Shown here: positions 7,493-15,778 of the stretch, in pieces
Position numbering within the stretch: the first letter of the stretch is position 1
How the letters are laid out: each line of letters begins with the position of its first letter
Assembly (NCBI GenBank): GCA_964504135.1
Contig: CAZDCW010000010.1
Location: forward strand, 1-36,838
Direction of reading: 5' to 3'
Origin: JACPTG01 sp964504135
GTDB taxonomy: Archaea; Nanobdellota; Nanobdellia; Woesearchaeales; UBA10216
Length of the DNA: 36,838 nucleotides
Notes under the pieces: generated by a model
The model's database searches: none
Seen by the model: the letters and a program-made list of their open reading frames with translations, nothing else
What the model was told of the DNA's origin: nothing
Position numbers and translations under genes: made by a program

Positions 7493-8803
7493 TTAAGCCT
7501 TGCCAAGCTCTCGGCTGGCCTGTGCAGCCAAAATCTGGGCAATCCTATTTATCTGTTTTTCGCTTTCCCCCTCCACCATGATTCGTATAAGGTCCTGCGT
7601 GCCTGAATACCTCACAAACACCCTGCCTGTGGTTCCAAGCTCTGCCGAGGCCTTCCTTGTTTCGCCTGCCAGTTCGGTCTTCTCCAGCTTGGGCTTTCTT
7701 GCCACAGGCACGTTCAGCATGGCCTGGGGCGTTTTTTTTATCTGGGATGCAAGCAGGCTTAGCTTGAGCCCTTTTTCTGCCATTATCTGCATTATCTTCA
7801 GGCTAGCAGCCAGCCCGTCCCCTGTTGGAAGAAAGGTTGCAATGATGATATGCCCTGACTGCTCCCCTCCCAGCGCCAGCCTGCGCTTCCTCAACTCATC
7901 AGCAACATTCCTGTCGCCGACATCACTCCTGAACACCCTTATCCCATGCTCGCTTAGGGAGCGCTCCAGGCCGAAGCTACTGTAATGGGTTACAACAACC
8001 GCGTTTCCAGGCAGCTCGCCCCTCTTCTTAAGGTGTATGGCGATTATTCCAATCAGCTGGTCGCCGGAAAGTAAGCCGCCCTTTTCATCGCAAAGCAGCG
8101 CCCGGTCAGCATCGCCATCAAATGCAATTCCCAGGTCTGCCTTTTCCTTCATCACTTGCCTTCGCATTGCTTCAGGGTGCTCTGAGCCGCAGTCCAGGTT
8201 GATGTTGCGGCCGTCTGGCTTGTTATTGATGAACCACGCCTTTATGCCCAGCCTTGAGAGTACGGCAGGGGCAATGCTGCTTGATGAGCCGTTTGCGCAG
8301 TCAACAACTGGCCTTGTGCCCTTTAATCCAGTGAACCTTCTGCTTAGGCAATCAACGTATTCATCAACCATCCTGACACGCCTGATGCTTCCCGGGAGTT
8401 TCCTGAACCTGCCTGATGCCAGCAGCGATTCAACCCTGGCCTCGTCCTTCTCAGGCAGCTTTGCACCATTCCCTGTCAGGAACTTAAGGCCATTTTCAGC
8501 AGCAGGATTGTGCGATGCTGAGACAACAATGCACCCATCCGAGGCAAGCCTTGCTGCCAGGAATGCTGCGGCTGGAGTCGTTAAAACTCCCATGTCAAAG
8601 ACCTGGGTGCCTGACTCCATGAGACCCTGGCAGAGCGCCAGCCTCAGCCTTATGCCGCTTGAGCGGGTATCCCTGCATACCAGGACTTTGGCTGCTGGCT
8701 TCAGGAAGCTCGCATATGACCTGCCTATCAGCCTTACCTCGCCATCGGTTAAAGGGCTCTTCCCTAGCTCTCCCCTTATTCCGTCAGTGCCAAAGAGACT
8801 CAT
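7493..8803 (-). CDS. glmM: phosphoglucosamine mutase
   Basis: 436 aa, alpha-D-phosphohexomutase superfamily. It converts GlcN-6-P to GlcN-1-P. The N-terminus MSLFGTDGIRG is typical; the phosphoserine loop is SASHNP (Ser97), the metal loop is DGDADR (228-233), the sugar-binding loop is GGEQSGH, and the phosphate site RYSGTQDLIRIMVEG is near the end. It lies 4 nt after talC and 18 nt before glmU, without a promoter of its own. Phosphomannomutase activity cannot be excluded from sequence, but the glmS and glmU neighbours make glucosamine the likely substrate. Confidence 0.92.
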   Translation of the reverse strand: MSLFGTDGIRGELGKSPLTDGEVRLIGRSYASFLKPAAKVLVCRDTRSSGIRLRLALCQGLMESGTQVFDMGVLTTPAAAFLAARLASDGCIVVSASHNPAAENGLKFLTGNGAKLPEKDEARVESLLASGRFRKLPGSIRRVRMVDEYVDCLSRRFTGLKGTRPVVDCANGSSSSIAPAVLSRLGIKAWFINNKPDGRNINLDCGSEHPEAMRRQVMKEKADLGIAFDGDADRALLCDEKGGLLSGDQLIGIIAIHLKKRGELPGNAVVVTHYSSFGLERSLSEHGIRVFRSDVGDRNVADELRKRRLALGGEQSGHIIIATFLPTGDGLAASLKIMQIMAEKGLKLSLLASQIKKTPQAMLNVPVARKPKLEKTELAGETRKASAELGTTGRVFVRYSGTQDLIRIMVEGESEKQINRIAQILAAQASRELGKA

Positions 8804-8807
8804 GGCA

Positions 8808-9458
8808 TTACTTCTTCATGGAAGCCCAGCTGTCCAGGAAAGCCTTTAAGCCAGCTTCAGTGAAAGGGTTTTTCAGCATCAGGTCAACCTGCTCGGGCTT
8901 CAGGGTGGCAACGTCAGCGCCTGCCAGCGCGACTTCAGTTACCTCTCGGGGGCTCCTGAAGCTTGCGGCAAGCACGCCTGTCCTGAACCCGTAGTTCCTG
9001 TAGATTCCGACTGTTTCGCGGACAAGCTGCACTCCATCATATCCTGCATCGGTCAGCCTGCCCATGAACGGGCTGACAAAGGTGGCTCCAAGCTTGCCGA
9101 CAAGCAGGGCCTGGTTTGCTGAGAAGACAAGCGTCATGTTCGTTTTTATTCCTTCACCAGCCAGAATCTTCAGCGCCTTAAGGCCTTCAAAGGTTGTGGG
9201 AAGCTTTACCACCGTGTTCTTCGCCCAGCCCGAGATTTCCCTGGCCTCCTTGAGCATGCCTTTTGAGTCAGTTGCAACGACCTCAGCACTGACAGGACCT
9301 TTAACTTCCCTGCATATCTCAACAACAATTTCCTTGAATGACCTGCCCTTGCTGTCCCTGCTTATCCAGGCTGGATTGGTCGTGACTCCGTCAACAATCC
9401 CAAGCTCGTTGAACTTCCTTATGTCCTCTACATTTGCCGTGTCCAGGAATAGCTTCAT
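8808..9458 (-). CDS. TalC-type transaldolase / fructose-6-phosphate aldolase
   Basis: 216 aa, the short decameric class. MKLFLDTANVEDIRKF and GVTTNPAWIS match the family start. The Schiff-base lysine is Lys85 in VVKLP, the same position as in fructose-6-phosphate aldolases. TNMTLVFSANQALL and PFMGRLTDAGYDG follow. Whether it is a transaldolase or an aldolase making fructose-6-P is open. It is the first gene of talC-glmM-glmU, so it may feed fructose-6-P, the substrate of GlmS, into the hexosamine pathway. GGTGAT lies just before the ATG, and a TATA box at 9515-9508 gives a short leader. Confidence 0.88.
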   Translation of the reverse strand: MKLFLDTANVEDIRKFNELGIVDGVTTNPAWISRDSKGRSFKEIVVEICREVKGPVSAEVVATDSKGMLKEAREISGWAKNTVVKLPTTFEGLKALKILAGEGIKTNMTLVFSANQALLVGKLGATFVSPFMGRLTDAGYDGVQLVRETVGIYRNYGFRTGVLAASFRSPREVTEVALAGADVATLKPEQVDLMLKNPFTEAGLKAFLDSWASMKK

Positions 9459-9507
9459 CCAATCACCTTCCAGTTTTCGATAGTATGCTTTGCAGGAGAG
9501 GGAGGAG

Positions 9508-9515
9508 CTTTTATA
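9508..9515 (-). promoter_or_regulatory. TATA box of the talC-glmM-glmU operon
   Basis: Minus-strand TATAAAAG about 50 nt before the talC ATG, giving a leader of about 25 nt that contains GGTGAT. It makes talC-glmM-glmU a unit separate from glmS, although all four genes point the same way. Confidence 0.65.
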
Positions 9516-9577
9516 TGTTGCGCTATACTTAATCAGTGAACATTCTGCGGATTGTACCAGGCCAATAGTCCCGGTTC

Positions 9578-11341
9578 CTACTTCACAGTAACCGACTTTG
9601 CCAGGTTTCTCGGCATGTCAGGGTCCAGGCCCTTGATGAGCGCCAGGTGATAAGCCAGAATCTGGACAGGAATAATGTTCACGATGGGGCTTGCATTTCC
9701 TGCGTCAGGGACCTTTATCCAGTAGTCAAAGACCTCGTTGTTCTGCGGGCTGATGCCTATGATATGCCCTCCTCTTGCCTTGACTTCCATGGCGTTGCTT
9801 ATGATTTCGTGGAAGCTGTCATCATTCGCGGCCATCACTATGCACGGCGTGCCGCGGCTTATGAGGGCGATTGGCCCATGCTTCAGCTCCCCTCCTGCAA
9901 ATCCCTCTGCGTGGATGTAGCTGGTCTCCTGGATTTTTATGGCTGCCTCAAGCGCAATCGGGTAGTTGAGGCCGCGGCCTATGATGTATATGTGCTCTGA
10001 CTGGTGCAGGCGCTCGGCCAGCCTCTTTATATGCTCTTCATACCTTGGGTTGAGCATGTCATTTACTGCTGAGGCGGTGTCAAGGAGGAGCCTTTTTCCC
10101 TCGGCGAGCCTTCCGGCAGAGGCATAGGCAAGAAGCAGCAGCACAGAAAGCTGGGCTGTGGTTGCCTTTGTGCTGACCACTGCCTTTTCCACACCGGCAT
10201 TCACCATGAAGACTTCGTCAGACACTCTCATCATTGTGCTGCCGAAGACGTTCAGGAGCGAGATTACCTTTGCCTTTTTTTTCCTTGCTGCAGCGATGGC
10301 TTCCAGCACATCAGCTGTCTCCCCGCTCTGGGAGACTGCAATCATTAGCGTCCTGGGCTGCAAGAAGCTCTCATAGCTGGGAAATTCAGAGGCTACGGCA
10401 AAGTTCACGTGCTTCCCGGCTATCTTTGCGAAGAAATACTCGCCAGCCATGCACACCTTGCCTGCAGTCCCGCAGCCGACAAGGAAAGTGCCGTATGCAT
10501 CCTTTATCTGTCCGGCAACTTTTGCTATCTTTGCCTCATCCTGGCTTATTGCCTGCCATAAGGTGTCCTTCTGCTCCATGATTTCCTTTATGAGGAAATG
10601 CTCGTAATTCCCCTTTTCAGCAGCCTCAACATTCCAGTCAATCTCCACCACGCGCTTTCTGACTTCCTTTCCAGAGGCAAGGTCAAAGAACTGCGGCCCT
10701 GCCTTTCCAATCATAACCATCTGGCCATCGTCCAGGTACATGACCTTCCTTGTATGGCTGAGGAAGGCCGGTATGTCTGAGGCTATGAAGAACTCCCCTT
10801 CCCCACAGCCGACAATGAGCGGCGAGCCTGTCCTGGCGGCTGCGATTTCCCCGCTGCTGTCAAGGACGACAAATGCAGACCTTCCCTTCAGCTCACTTGC
10901 AGCCCTCTCAACAGCCTTTCTTAAGCCAAGATTCAGGTAATTTTCAACAAGATGCACAATAACTTCAGTGTCAGACTCGGATACAAACTTATGGTTCTGT
11001 GCCTGGAGCCTTTTCCTCAGCTCCTGGTAATTCTCCACTATGCCATTGTGCACCAAAGCAAGCTTTCCGCTGCAGTCAAGGTGCGGGTGGGCGTTCTTTG
11101 CAGATATTCCGCCATGGGTGGCCCACCTTGTGTGCCCCACTGCCATTCCCGCGTAGCCAAGGCCAAAGTCAGAAGTCTTGGCCTGCCCGACCTTCCCAAC
11201 TTTTTTGACAAGCAAAATTTTTCCCTTTGACAGGCATCCAATCCCCCACGAGTCATAGCCCCTGTACTCCAGCTTCTTCAGCCCGTCAAGAACCACTGAG
11301 GGCGCGTCTTTAGGCCCAAGGTATGCTATTATTCCGCACAT
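9578..11341 (-). CDS. glmS: glutamine-fructose-6-phosphate aminotransferase (isomerising)
   Basis: 587 aa. It makes glucosamine-6-P from fructose-6-P and glutamine. The N-terminal class II glutaminase starts with the catalytic Cys2 (MCGIIAYLG) and includes GYDSWGIG, GHTRWATHG and SGKLALVHNGIVENY. Two SIS sugar-isomerase domains follow (GCGTAGKVCMAGEYF, SQSGETADVLEA, then IIGRGLNYPIALEAA). The C-terminus NLAKSVTVK is the family ending. It is the first step of the pathway completed by glmM and glmU just downstream. A weak TATA-like TTAAGAAG lies about 30 nt before the start. Confidence 0.95.
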   Translation of the reverse strand: MCGIIAYLGPKDAPSVVLDGLKKLEYRGYDSWGIGCLSKGKILLVKKVGKVGQAKTSDFGLGYAGMAVGHTRWATHGGISAKNAHPHLDCSGKLALVHNGIVENYQELRKRLQAQNHKFVSESDTEVIVHLVENYLNLGLRKAVERAASELKGRSAFVVLDSSGEIAAARTGSPLIVGCGEGEFFIASDIPAFLSHTRKVMYLDDGQMVMIGKAGPQFFDLASGKEVRKRVVEIDWNVEAAEKGNYEHFLIKEIMEQKDTLWQAISQDEAKIAKVAGQIKDAYGTFLVGCGTAGKVCMAGEYFFAKIAGKHVNFAVASEFPSYESFLQPRTLMIAVSQSGETADVLEAIAAARKKKAKVISLLNVFGSTMMRVSDEVFMVNAGVEKAVVSTKATTAQLSVLLLLAYASAGRLAEGKRLLLDTASAVNDMLNPRYEEHIKRLAERLHQSEHIYIIGRGLNYPIALEAAIKIQETSYIHAEGFAGGELKHGPIALISRGTPCIVMAANDDSFHEIISNAMEVKARGGHIIGISPQNNEVFDYWIKVPDAGNASPIVNIIPVQILAYHLALIKGLDPDMPRNLAKSVTVK

Positions 11342-11453
11342 GAGACAGAAGCCCGCGAGCCCTCTTCTTAAGCATTGCTAAAGGAGGAAAAGAACCGGTA
11401 AAAGGAACCTTTTAGTTGCGGACTATTGAGTTTTTTGGATTGTTTAATGTAGC

Positions 11454-11939
11454 TTATCTTTCATTTACTATCCTAATAGTCTCTCTTTGCACTTTCAATG
11501 CCAAGTCCCTTATTTTCTTAAGCTGCCGCAAATCAATGCTTGTTTCAACGCCATAGGTAGAAATCTCTCTGCTTTCTCTTACTGTTGGATTAGTGATGTT
11601 CTTTTCAACATCAAGGGTATCAAACTGAGCAACCAAGTCTTTATCCAGTTCAAGTTTCCTCTCATTTATCAAAGTAAGCAGGACGCTAATTGTGCAGGCC
11701 TGATTCCTTGACTCATAGCCGTATTTGGCAAGAATTGCCAGAAAGCTGTGATATATGGCGTAAAAGCCTACATTTAAGGCCCAATCGTATTTTTTCAGGC
11801 CTTCAAGAGTCTGCATTACCCCATAATTATACTCTGACTTCTTAACGTGTTTTTGCGCCAAATCATTATCGGGCTCTGTTTTTGTGAGCCTTTTTGGATC
11901 TTTCAGACACCACCTTAAATGCTCATCTACTTGCGGCAT
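11454..11939 (-). CDS. HEPN-domain protein (probable MNT partner)
   Basis: 161 aa, all helical. The central stretch (YDWALNVGFYAIYHSFLAILAKYGYESRNQ split over helices) fits the HEPN pattern W-A-x4-YYA-x-F/YH-x3-A-x-L. The canonical R-x4-6-H RNase motif is not clear: the His position appears to hold Gln (SRNQAC), so catalysis is doubtful. It overlaps the upstream nucleotidyltransferase by 13 nt, the usual order of MNT/HEPN toxin-antitoxin pairs. The region is visibly richer in A+T than its neighbours, which suggests transfer. An alternative is a non-toxic HEPN substrate-binding partner. Confidence 0.55.
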   Translation of the reverse strand: MPQVDEHLRWCLKDPKRLTKTEPDNDLAQKHVKKSEYNYGVMQTLEGLKKYDWALNVGFYAIYHSFLAILAKYGYESRNQACTISVLLTLINERKLELDKDLVAQFDTLDVEKNITNPTVRESREISTYGVETSIDLRQLKKIRDLALKVQRETIRIVNER

Positions 11940-12535
11940 TTTTTAATTATCTCCGCATATTTTTCCGGATTATGGAATATTAGACTATCTGCCACAATAC
12001 TGTGAAAAATTTTATCTTCTTTGTTTTGAAAAATATCATTTTCAGTAATATCTAGATATCTTATTGGCTTTTCAACTAATTCAGATTTTCTTATATCATC
12101 CTTTATTCTTTTGATATCTTTGGATTTTTCAGCATCATACATAAGCAAAACATCTATATCGTTAAAACCCCTGGTTTTTATGGATGAACCAAAAACCAGG
12201 CCCATTTCAATATAGTCCTTGAATTTTTTTAGGCTATGGGATAATACACTTAGCCATTTGGGGAACTCTTCCTCTTCCAAACTTAACAGATATTCCATAA
12301 ATTTAATGGCCAGCTTGTTGCCATACTCATAAGAAAAAAAGACGGAATTTCCCATGTTTTCCTTAATTAACAGCTTTTTATCTGCCAAAAGATTGCACAG
12401 CTTATTTGTATGGGCGTGATTAGTATTCAATATCTGGGCCAATTGTCTGGGATTATACCTATCCTTGTAATGCTTAAACAAATACTTGGCTATCCGAATT
12501 TCAATCTTTGTAAAATGTATGTTATTAACAGCCAT
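11927..12535 (-). CDS. winged-helix / MNT nucleotidyltransferase fusion
   Basis: 202 aa. Residues 1-90 form a winged-helix DNA-binding domain (IRIAKYLFKHY, then NPRQLAQILNTNHAHTNKLCNLL). Residues 100-202 are a minimal nucleotidyltransferase with VFGSS and the metal-binding NDIDVLLMYD. In MNT/HEPN systems this enzyme is the antitoxin that modifies the HEPN partner; the HTH suggests self-regulation too. The frame reaches 12652, but the ATG at 12535 is preferred because TTTATATA (12566-12559, minus) lies 31 nt upstream. AT-rich composition suggests horizontal origin. Confidence 0.7.
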   Translation of the reverse strand: MAVNNIHFTKIEIRIAKYLFKHYKDRYNPRQLAQILNTNHAHTNKLCNLLADKKLLIKENMGNSVFFSYEYGNKLAIKFMEYLLSLEEEEFPKWLSVLSHSLKKFKDYIEMGLVFGSSIKTRGFNDIDVLLMYDAEKSKDIKRIKDDIRKSELVEKPIRYLDITENDIFQNKEDKIFHSIVADSLIFHNPEKYAEIIKKCRK

Positions 12536-12682
12536 ATGTATTCTTAAAACATACACCATATATAAACTTTGCGATTTTAGGCCCCTGCCCTTATTACTTT
12601 TGAACAGTCTGGGGCTAAACTTCCCAATAACGCGGGAAGGGTTAAAAAGCATTAAATAACCTTATGACGAAATAGTAGGTTG
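12536..12682. promoter_or_regulatory. divergent promoters, MNT gene / DUF99 gene
   Basis: Minus-strand TTTATATA (12566-12559) serves the MNT gene, and plus-strand TTAAATAA (12652-12659) serves the DUF99 gene. Each lies 31 nt from its start codon, so both transcripts are probably leaderless. The rest is AT-rich without further recognised sites. Confidence 0.65.
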
Positions 12683-13255
12683 ATGCTGCGCAGGATAAAG
12701 GGTGAGATAAGGGTTCTTGGCATTGATGACTCGCCGTTTGACAAGGCAACTGACCGCAGTGTAACGATTATCGGCGTCTTTTTCAGGGGCGGGCATTTCA
12801 TGGACGGCGTCCTGTCAACAAAGGCAGAGGTTGATGGCAGTGATTCAACCAAGCGCATTGCAGAGATGGTTTGCAGGTCAAAGTTCTACACTCAGATTCA
12901 GTGCATTATGCTGGACGGGATAGCAGTTGGCGGGTTCAACATAATAGACATCAACAAGCTGAGCAATGAAACAGGGATTCCGGTAATCGTAACAACCCGC
13001 GACAATCCTGACCTGAAAAGGATAAAGCAAGCCCTGAAGCGCCTGAAGATGGATGAGAAGATAGCCCTGCTTGAGAAGGCAGGCCCAATAATCAGGATTG
13101 GGAAAATACGCGCCCAGCTGTCCAACATTGACGAGGAAACCGCCCGCAGGATTATTGAGGCCACTGCCACGCGCAGCCACATACCCGAGCCGATACGCGT
13201 CGCCCACCTTATGGCCTCAGGGCTTGTTCTCGGGGAGAGCAGGGGGAAGGTTTAG
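12683..13255 (+). CDS. DUF99 family protein (UPF0215, endonuclease V-like fold)
   Basis: 190 aa. The archaeal DUF99 signature is clear: RVLGIDDSPF near the start, then VVFFRG-like GVFFRGGHFMDGVLS, QCIMLDGIAVGGFNIIDI and GIPVIVTTRDNPD. The C-terminus PEPIRVAHLMASGLVLGESRGKV is also typical. The fold is related to endonuclease V / RNase H, but the cellular role is not established. The ATG at 12683 is favoured over the TTG just before it because the TATA box is 31 nt upstream. It overlaps the convergent gene by 4 nt. Confidence 0.88.
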   Translation: MLRRIKGEIRVLGIDDSPFDKATDRSVTIIGVFFRGGHFMDGVLSTKAEVDGSDSTKRIAEMVCRSKFYTQIQCIMLDGIAVGGFNIIDINKLSNETGIPVIVTTRDNPDLKRIKQALKRLKMDEKIALLEKAGPIIRIGKIRAQLSNIDEETARRIIEATATRSHIPEPIRVAHLMASGLVLGESRGKV

Positions 13256-13680
13256 GATTTCGGCAGAGCTTTTGACAGCCTTTGAAGCTCTGAATTGACA
13301 GTTGCCAGTTCAAAATCATGCCTGCTGAGATGGCGGCTGATTCTTTTCAATTCAAAGTCATGGCTGCTTAGGTGACTGCTAATCCTCTTCAACTCAAAAT
13401 CATGCCTGTCAAGGTGGCGGTCTATCATTCTAAATTCACCGCTGTGTCTTCTTAATTCAACACCGTGCTCATTAAGAGTTTTTTCCATGAAATCCACCTT
13501 GGCTGCAAGTCCCCCGGCGAAAAAGGCTACCGACGCAAGCGCACCTGCATCAAGGATTGGCGGGCTGTGGATGACCCCGAAGACCTTGAGGAACCCATAC
13601 ACTATCAGGTAAAAGAACCCGACCCATCCCAGTACGTCAAGCACTTTTCTCCAGTTAACCTTCCTTACAAGGCCAATCAT
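13252..13680 (-). CDS. membrane protein with 14-residue C-terminal repeats
   Basis: 142 aa starting MIGLVRKVNW. Two membrane segments (VLGWVGFFYLIVYGFLKVF and LDAGALASVAFFAGGLA) are followed by a helical tail of 14-residue repeats (HDFELKRISxHLSx, about three and a half copies), probably a coiled coil in the cytoplasm or outside. The chosen ATG at 13680 lies 30 nt after a minus-strand TATA-like TTATTAAG (13710-13703); the ATG at 13686 with GAGGTGA 10 nt upstream is an alternative. The family is not recognised. Confidence 0.6.
   Translation of the reverse strand: MIGLVRKVNWRKVLDVLGWVGFFYLIVYGFLKVFGVIHSPPILDAGALASVAFFAGGLAAKVDFMEKTLNEHGVELRRHSGEFRMIDRHLDRHDFELKRISSHLSSHDFELKRISRHLSRHDFELATVNSELQRLSKALPKS
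13316..13445 (-). repeat. three tandem 42-bp repeats plus a degenerate copy
   Basis: Each unit contains (on the plus strand) a tcaaaatcatgcctg-like start and encodes one 14-residue HDFELKRI repeat of the membrane protein at 13252-13680. Unit boundaries differ at several bases, so the copies are not recent. Confidence 0.75.
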
Positions 13681-13725
13681 GCGCATCTCAGTGCAGTCAC
13701 CTCTTAATAAGCTTATCGTCGACAA

Positions 13726-13856
13726 ATCCGGAAAATTTCCGAATCTGATTTTGGGGTGCAAAAGCCTTCCGAAAATGGCGGAAAGCCTCTGTAAATTTTT
13801 CCGGGCTATTAATACCTGTTCCGGAACGAACAGAAAGCTTTCCGGATTATCCGGAA
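13726..13856. promoter_or_regulatory. cluster of TTCCGGAA-type palindromes between divergent genes
   Basis: TCCGG/TTCCG motifs cluster here: ATCCGGAA (13726-13733); CGGAAAATTTCCG, a 13-bp palindrome (13729-13741); TTCCG (13767) facing CGGAA (13779); GTTCCGGAAC, a 10-bp palindrome (13818-13827); and TTCCGGAT-T-ATCCGGAA, a 17-bp palindrome (13840-13856). The region separates the membrane protein on the minus strand from the secreted-protein operon on the plus strand. A TATA-like ATAATAAAA follows at about 13883 for the latter. It looks like an operator array. Confidence 0.5.
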
Positions 13857-13924
13857 GATTTGCCGCAATCTTCCAGAAAGGCATAATAAAAGTTCTGGGA
13901 TTATGTCAAAAAGAGGTGTGCATT

Positions 13925-15217
13925 ATGAAATCATGGCTGGCCTTCGGAACCATTCTTCTGCTGCTTGCGTCATTTGCATCCGCAGCAGATGTGATTATAA
14001 CAGAAGTCCTGTATGACCCTGTCAACGAGTCAGGCGGCGAGGCGATAGAGCTTTACAACCAGGCAGACGCAGCCATAAGCATAGGGGGCTGGATAGTGGC
14101 AACAGAGGCCTCAGCCAATGACGCGACGATTCCCGCAGGCACGGTAATCAGGCCGCGCAGCCACTTTCTCATTGCAGACCAGGGATGGTCCGCCCTGTCT
14201 GAAATAAAAGCAGACTATGAGGAGGCGCTTACGCTTGCCAACAGCGATGCAGGCATTGCGATTGTAAGCAACGGGACAATCATTGATGCTGTCGGCTGGG
14301 GCAACGGCTCAAACATCGGCTCAGGGTTATTTGAGGGGGAGCCCGCGGCAGGCGTGGCAGAAGGGCAAAGCCTTGGCAGGAAAACTAACAGCAGCCATTA
14401 CATTGATACAGGCAACAACTCGTTCGATTTTTCAGCAGCCACGCCTGGCTTCAGGAACAGCAGCTCGGCTGGCTCATCAGAAATCCAGGTATTCGCAACA
14501 GTGACTTCAACCCCGCCGGTGATTGACAGGATTAACATAACTCAGGACGATGACAGTGTTTCAGGCATTCAGCTAATGCCGCTTCCGCTGCAGAACAGGT
14601 CAGTAAGAGTGGTAGCCATAGTAAGTCCAGGCTCTGAGGAAAATGTAAGTGTGCAGTTATGGTTTGGGAACTCCACCCTGGCCATGCAACTGGTAGAAAC
14701 AATAAACTCCACAACATCAGCCTATGCGGCGAACATCAGCATTCCTTTCCACCAGCGGCCAGGGCTTTACAACATCAGCGCAAGCGTCAACAGCCAGGCC
14801 AATGCAACAGCAGCATTTGAAGTCATGCGGCTTCTCTCTATGGAAGTGGACACAGGCTCAATAGCTTTCTCAGCCCCTGCAGGTGGAACCTCTGAAGTCA
14901 TCGGCGACCTCAGCACCTCAACAGGCGACAGGATTACTGTGCGGAACACAGGCAACACCCCTCTCAACCTCTACCTGTCAGCCACAAACCTCTCCTCTGT
15001 CCGGGGCCAGATTCCTTCTGAGCAGCTTAGATACTCCTTTGATGGCAATTACAGCGGCAGCTTGTCAGGGAACCTTACGGCAGGGATTCAGAGGGTGGGC
15101 CTGAACCTTCAGGCTGGAATCCAGTCCCTGGGAAGCATGTCAGTCAGGCTCAACGTCCCGCATGGCGCGGCAGCAGGCAATTACACTGGCAGAATCTTTA
15201 TCGGGGCTTCCTCATGA
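13925..15217 (+). CDS. secreted lamin-tail-domain protein
   Basis: 430 aa. It has a signal peptide (MKSWLAFGTILLLLASFASA, cleavage after ASA) and then a lamin tail domain (VIITEVLYDP, GGEAIELYNQ, GGWIVATEAS, AGIAIVSNGTIIDAVGWGN; about residues 22-135). Several beta-sandwich-like segments follow with many N-x-S/T sites (INSTTS, ANISIP, NATAAF). It is probably glycosylated and exported. The frame is open upstream to 13679, but only this ATG gives a signal peptide, and it has GAGGTG just upstream. The 3' end overlaps the next gene in ATGA, so the products are probably partners on the surface. Confidence 0.75.
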   Translation: MKSWLAFGTILLLLASFASAADVIITEVLYDPVNESGGEAIELYNQADAAISIGGWIVATEASANDATIPAGTVIRPRSHFLIADQGWSALSEIKADYEEALTLANSDAGIAIVSNGTIIDAVGWGNGSNIGSGLFEGEPAAGVAEGQSLGRKTNSSHYIDTGNNSFDFSAATPGFRNSSSAGSSEIQVFATVTSTPPVIDRINITQDDDSVSGIQLMPLPLQNRSVRVVAIVSPGSEENVSVQLWFGNSTLAMQLVETINSTTSAYAANISIPFHQRPGLYNISASVNSQANATAAFEVMRLLSMEVDTGSIAFSAPAGGTSEVIGDLSTSTGDRITVRNTGNTPLNLYLSATNLSSVRGQIPSEQLRYSFDGNYSGSLSGNLTAGIQRVGLNLQAGIQSLGSMSVRLNVPHGAAAGNYTGRIFIGASS

Positions 15218-15687
15218 GGCTCGCATGGTTAGCCGTCTTTCTCGTCACCATGCCCGCCGCCCAAGCCGCAACCATTGCCGTCTCTCCTGACAGGCTCGAA
15301 TTCAGGCAGCCTGACATCCTTGAAAGGCAGCTGATAATCTACAACTCTGAGCAGGCTCCTGTAAGCTACAGGATTGAGTCAGGCGCTGGCTGGCTTTCAG
15401 CGTCGGAGGCAGGTGGCATCATAATGCCCAGGCAGCGGAAGTCCGTCACCATTAAGGCAAATCCAGGACTCGCCAGGAAACAAGCAATGAATTCTGAAGC
15501 AAGGGTGATACTCGCCCCAAGCCAGACCAGTGATGTTGCAGTGGAAATCGGCGCGATTGTTCCTGCTGTCCTGCACAAGGCCGATTCAGGGATAAGCCTG
15601 CTGGCAGGGATGGCTGTGAGTTTCTCTGTAATTGCAGTGGGCATCCTCGCCTACATGGCGGCAGCGTGGGCTGGGCTTCTGGGATGA
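15214..15687 (+). CDS. secreted, C-terminally anchored beta-sandwich protein
   Basis: 157 aa: a signal peptide (MRLAWLAVFLVTMPAAQA), an Ig-like/MSP-like domain (IAVSPDRLEFRQPDILERQL, then APVSYRIESGAGWLSAS), and a C-terminal membrane helix (ISLLAGMAVSFSVIAVGILAYMAA). It starts in the ATGA overlap with the lamin-tail gene, which makes co-translation likely. It may anchor or assemble the larger secreted protein. This is an inference from order and topology. Confidence 0.7.
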   Translation: MRLAWLAVFLVTMPAAQAATIAVSPDRLEFRQPDILERQLIIYNSEQAPVSYRIESGAGWLSASEAGGIIMPRQRKSVTIKANPGLARKQAMNSEARVILAPSQTSDVAVEIGAIVPAVLHKADSGISLLAGMAVSFSVIAVGILAYMAAAWAGLLG

Positions 15688-15745
15688 GCGGGCAGGCAGC
15701 TTTCTCAGCTCTTAATCAGGGGCCGCCATTGAAACCATCTATAAA

Positions 15746-15753
15746 TTTATAAG
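15746..15753 (+). promoter_or_regulatory. TATA box of the 696-aa protein
   Basis: TTTATAAG lies about 32 nt before the ATG at 15779, consistent with a leaderless transcript. Confidence 0.6.
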
Positions 15754-15778
15754 CCCGCAAGATTTCTCAGGGATGTGA

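Noticed and set aside
7500..8994. Long plus-strand frames opposite glmM and talC
   Set aside because: They are antisense shadows of well-recognised genes, without promoters or homology.
9533..9550. GTGAACATTCTGCGG as another copy of the element
   Set aside because: Only the short GTGAACATT block matches; none of the other conserved blocks or the closing stem is nearby.
13316..13445. CRISPR array
   Set aside because: The repeats are directly tandem 42-bp coding units without spacers. No CRISPR array was seen elsewhere.
13679..13924. N-terminal extension of the lamin-tail protein
   Set aside because: It has no signal peptide and covers the palindrome cluster and promoter; the ATG at 13925 begins a proper signal peptide.
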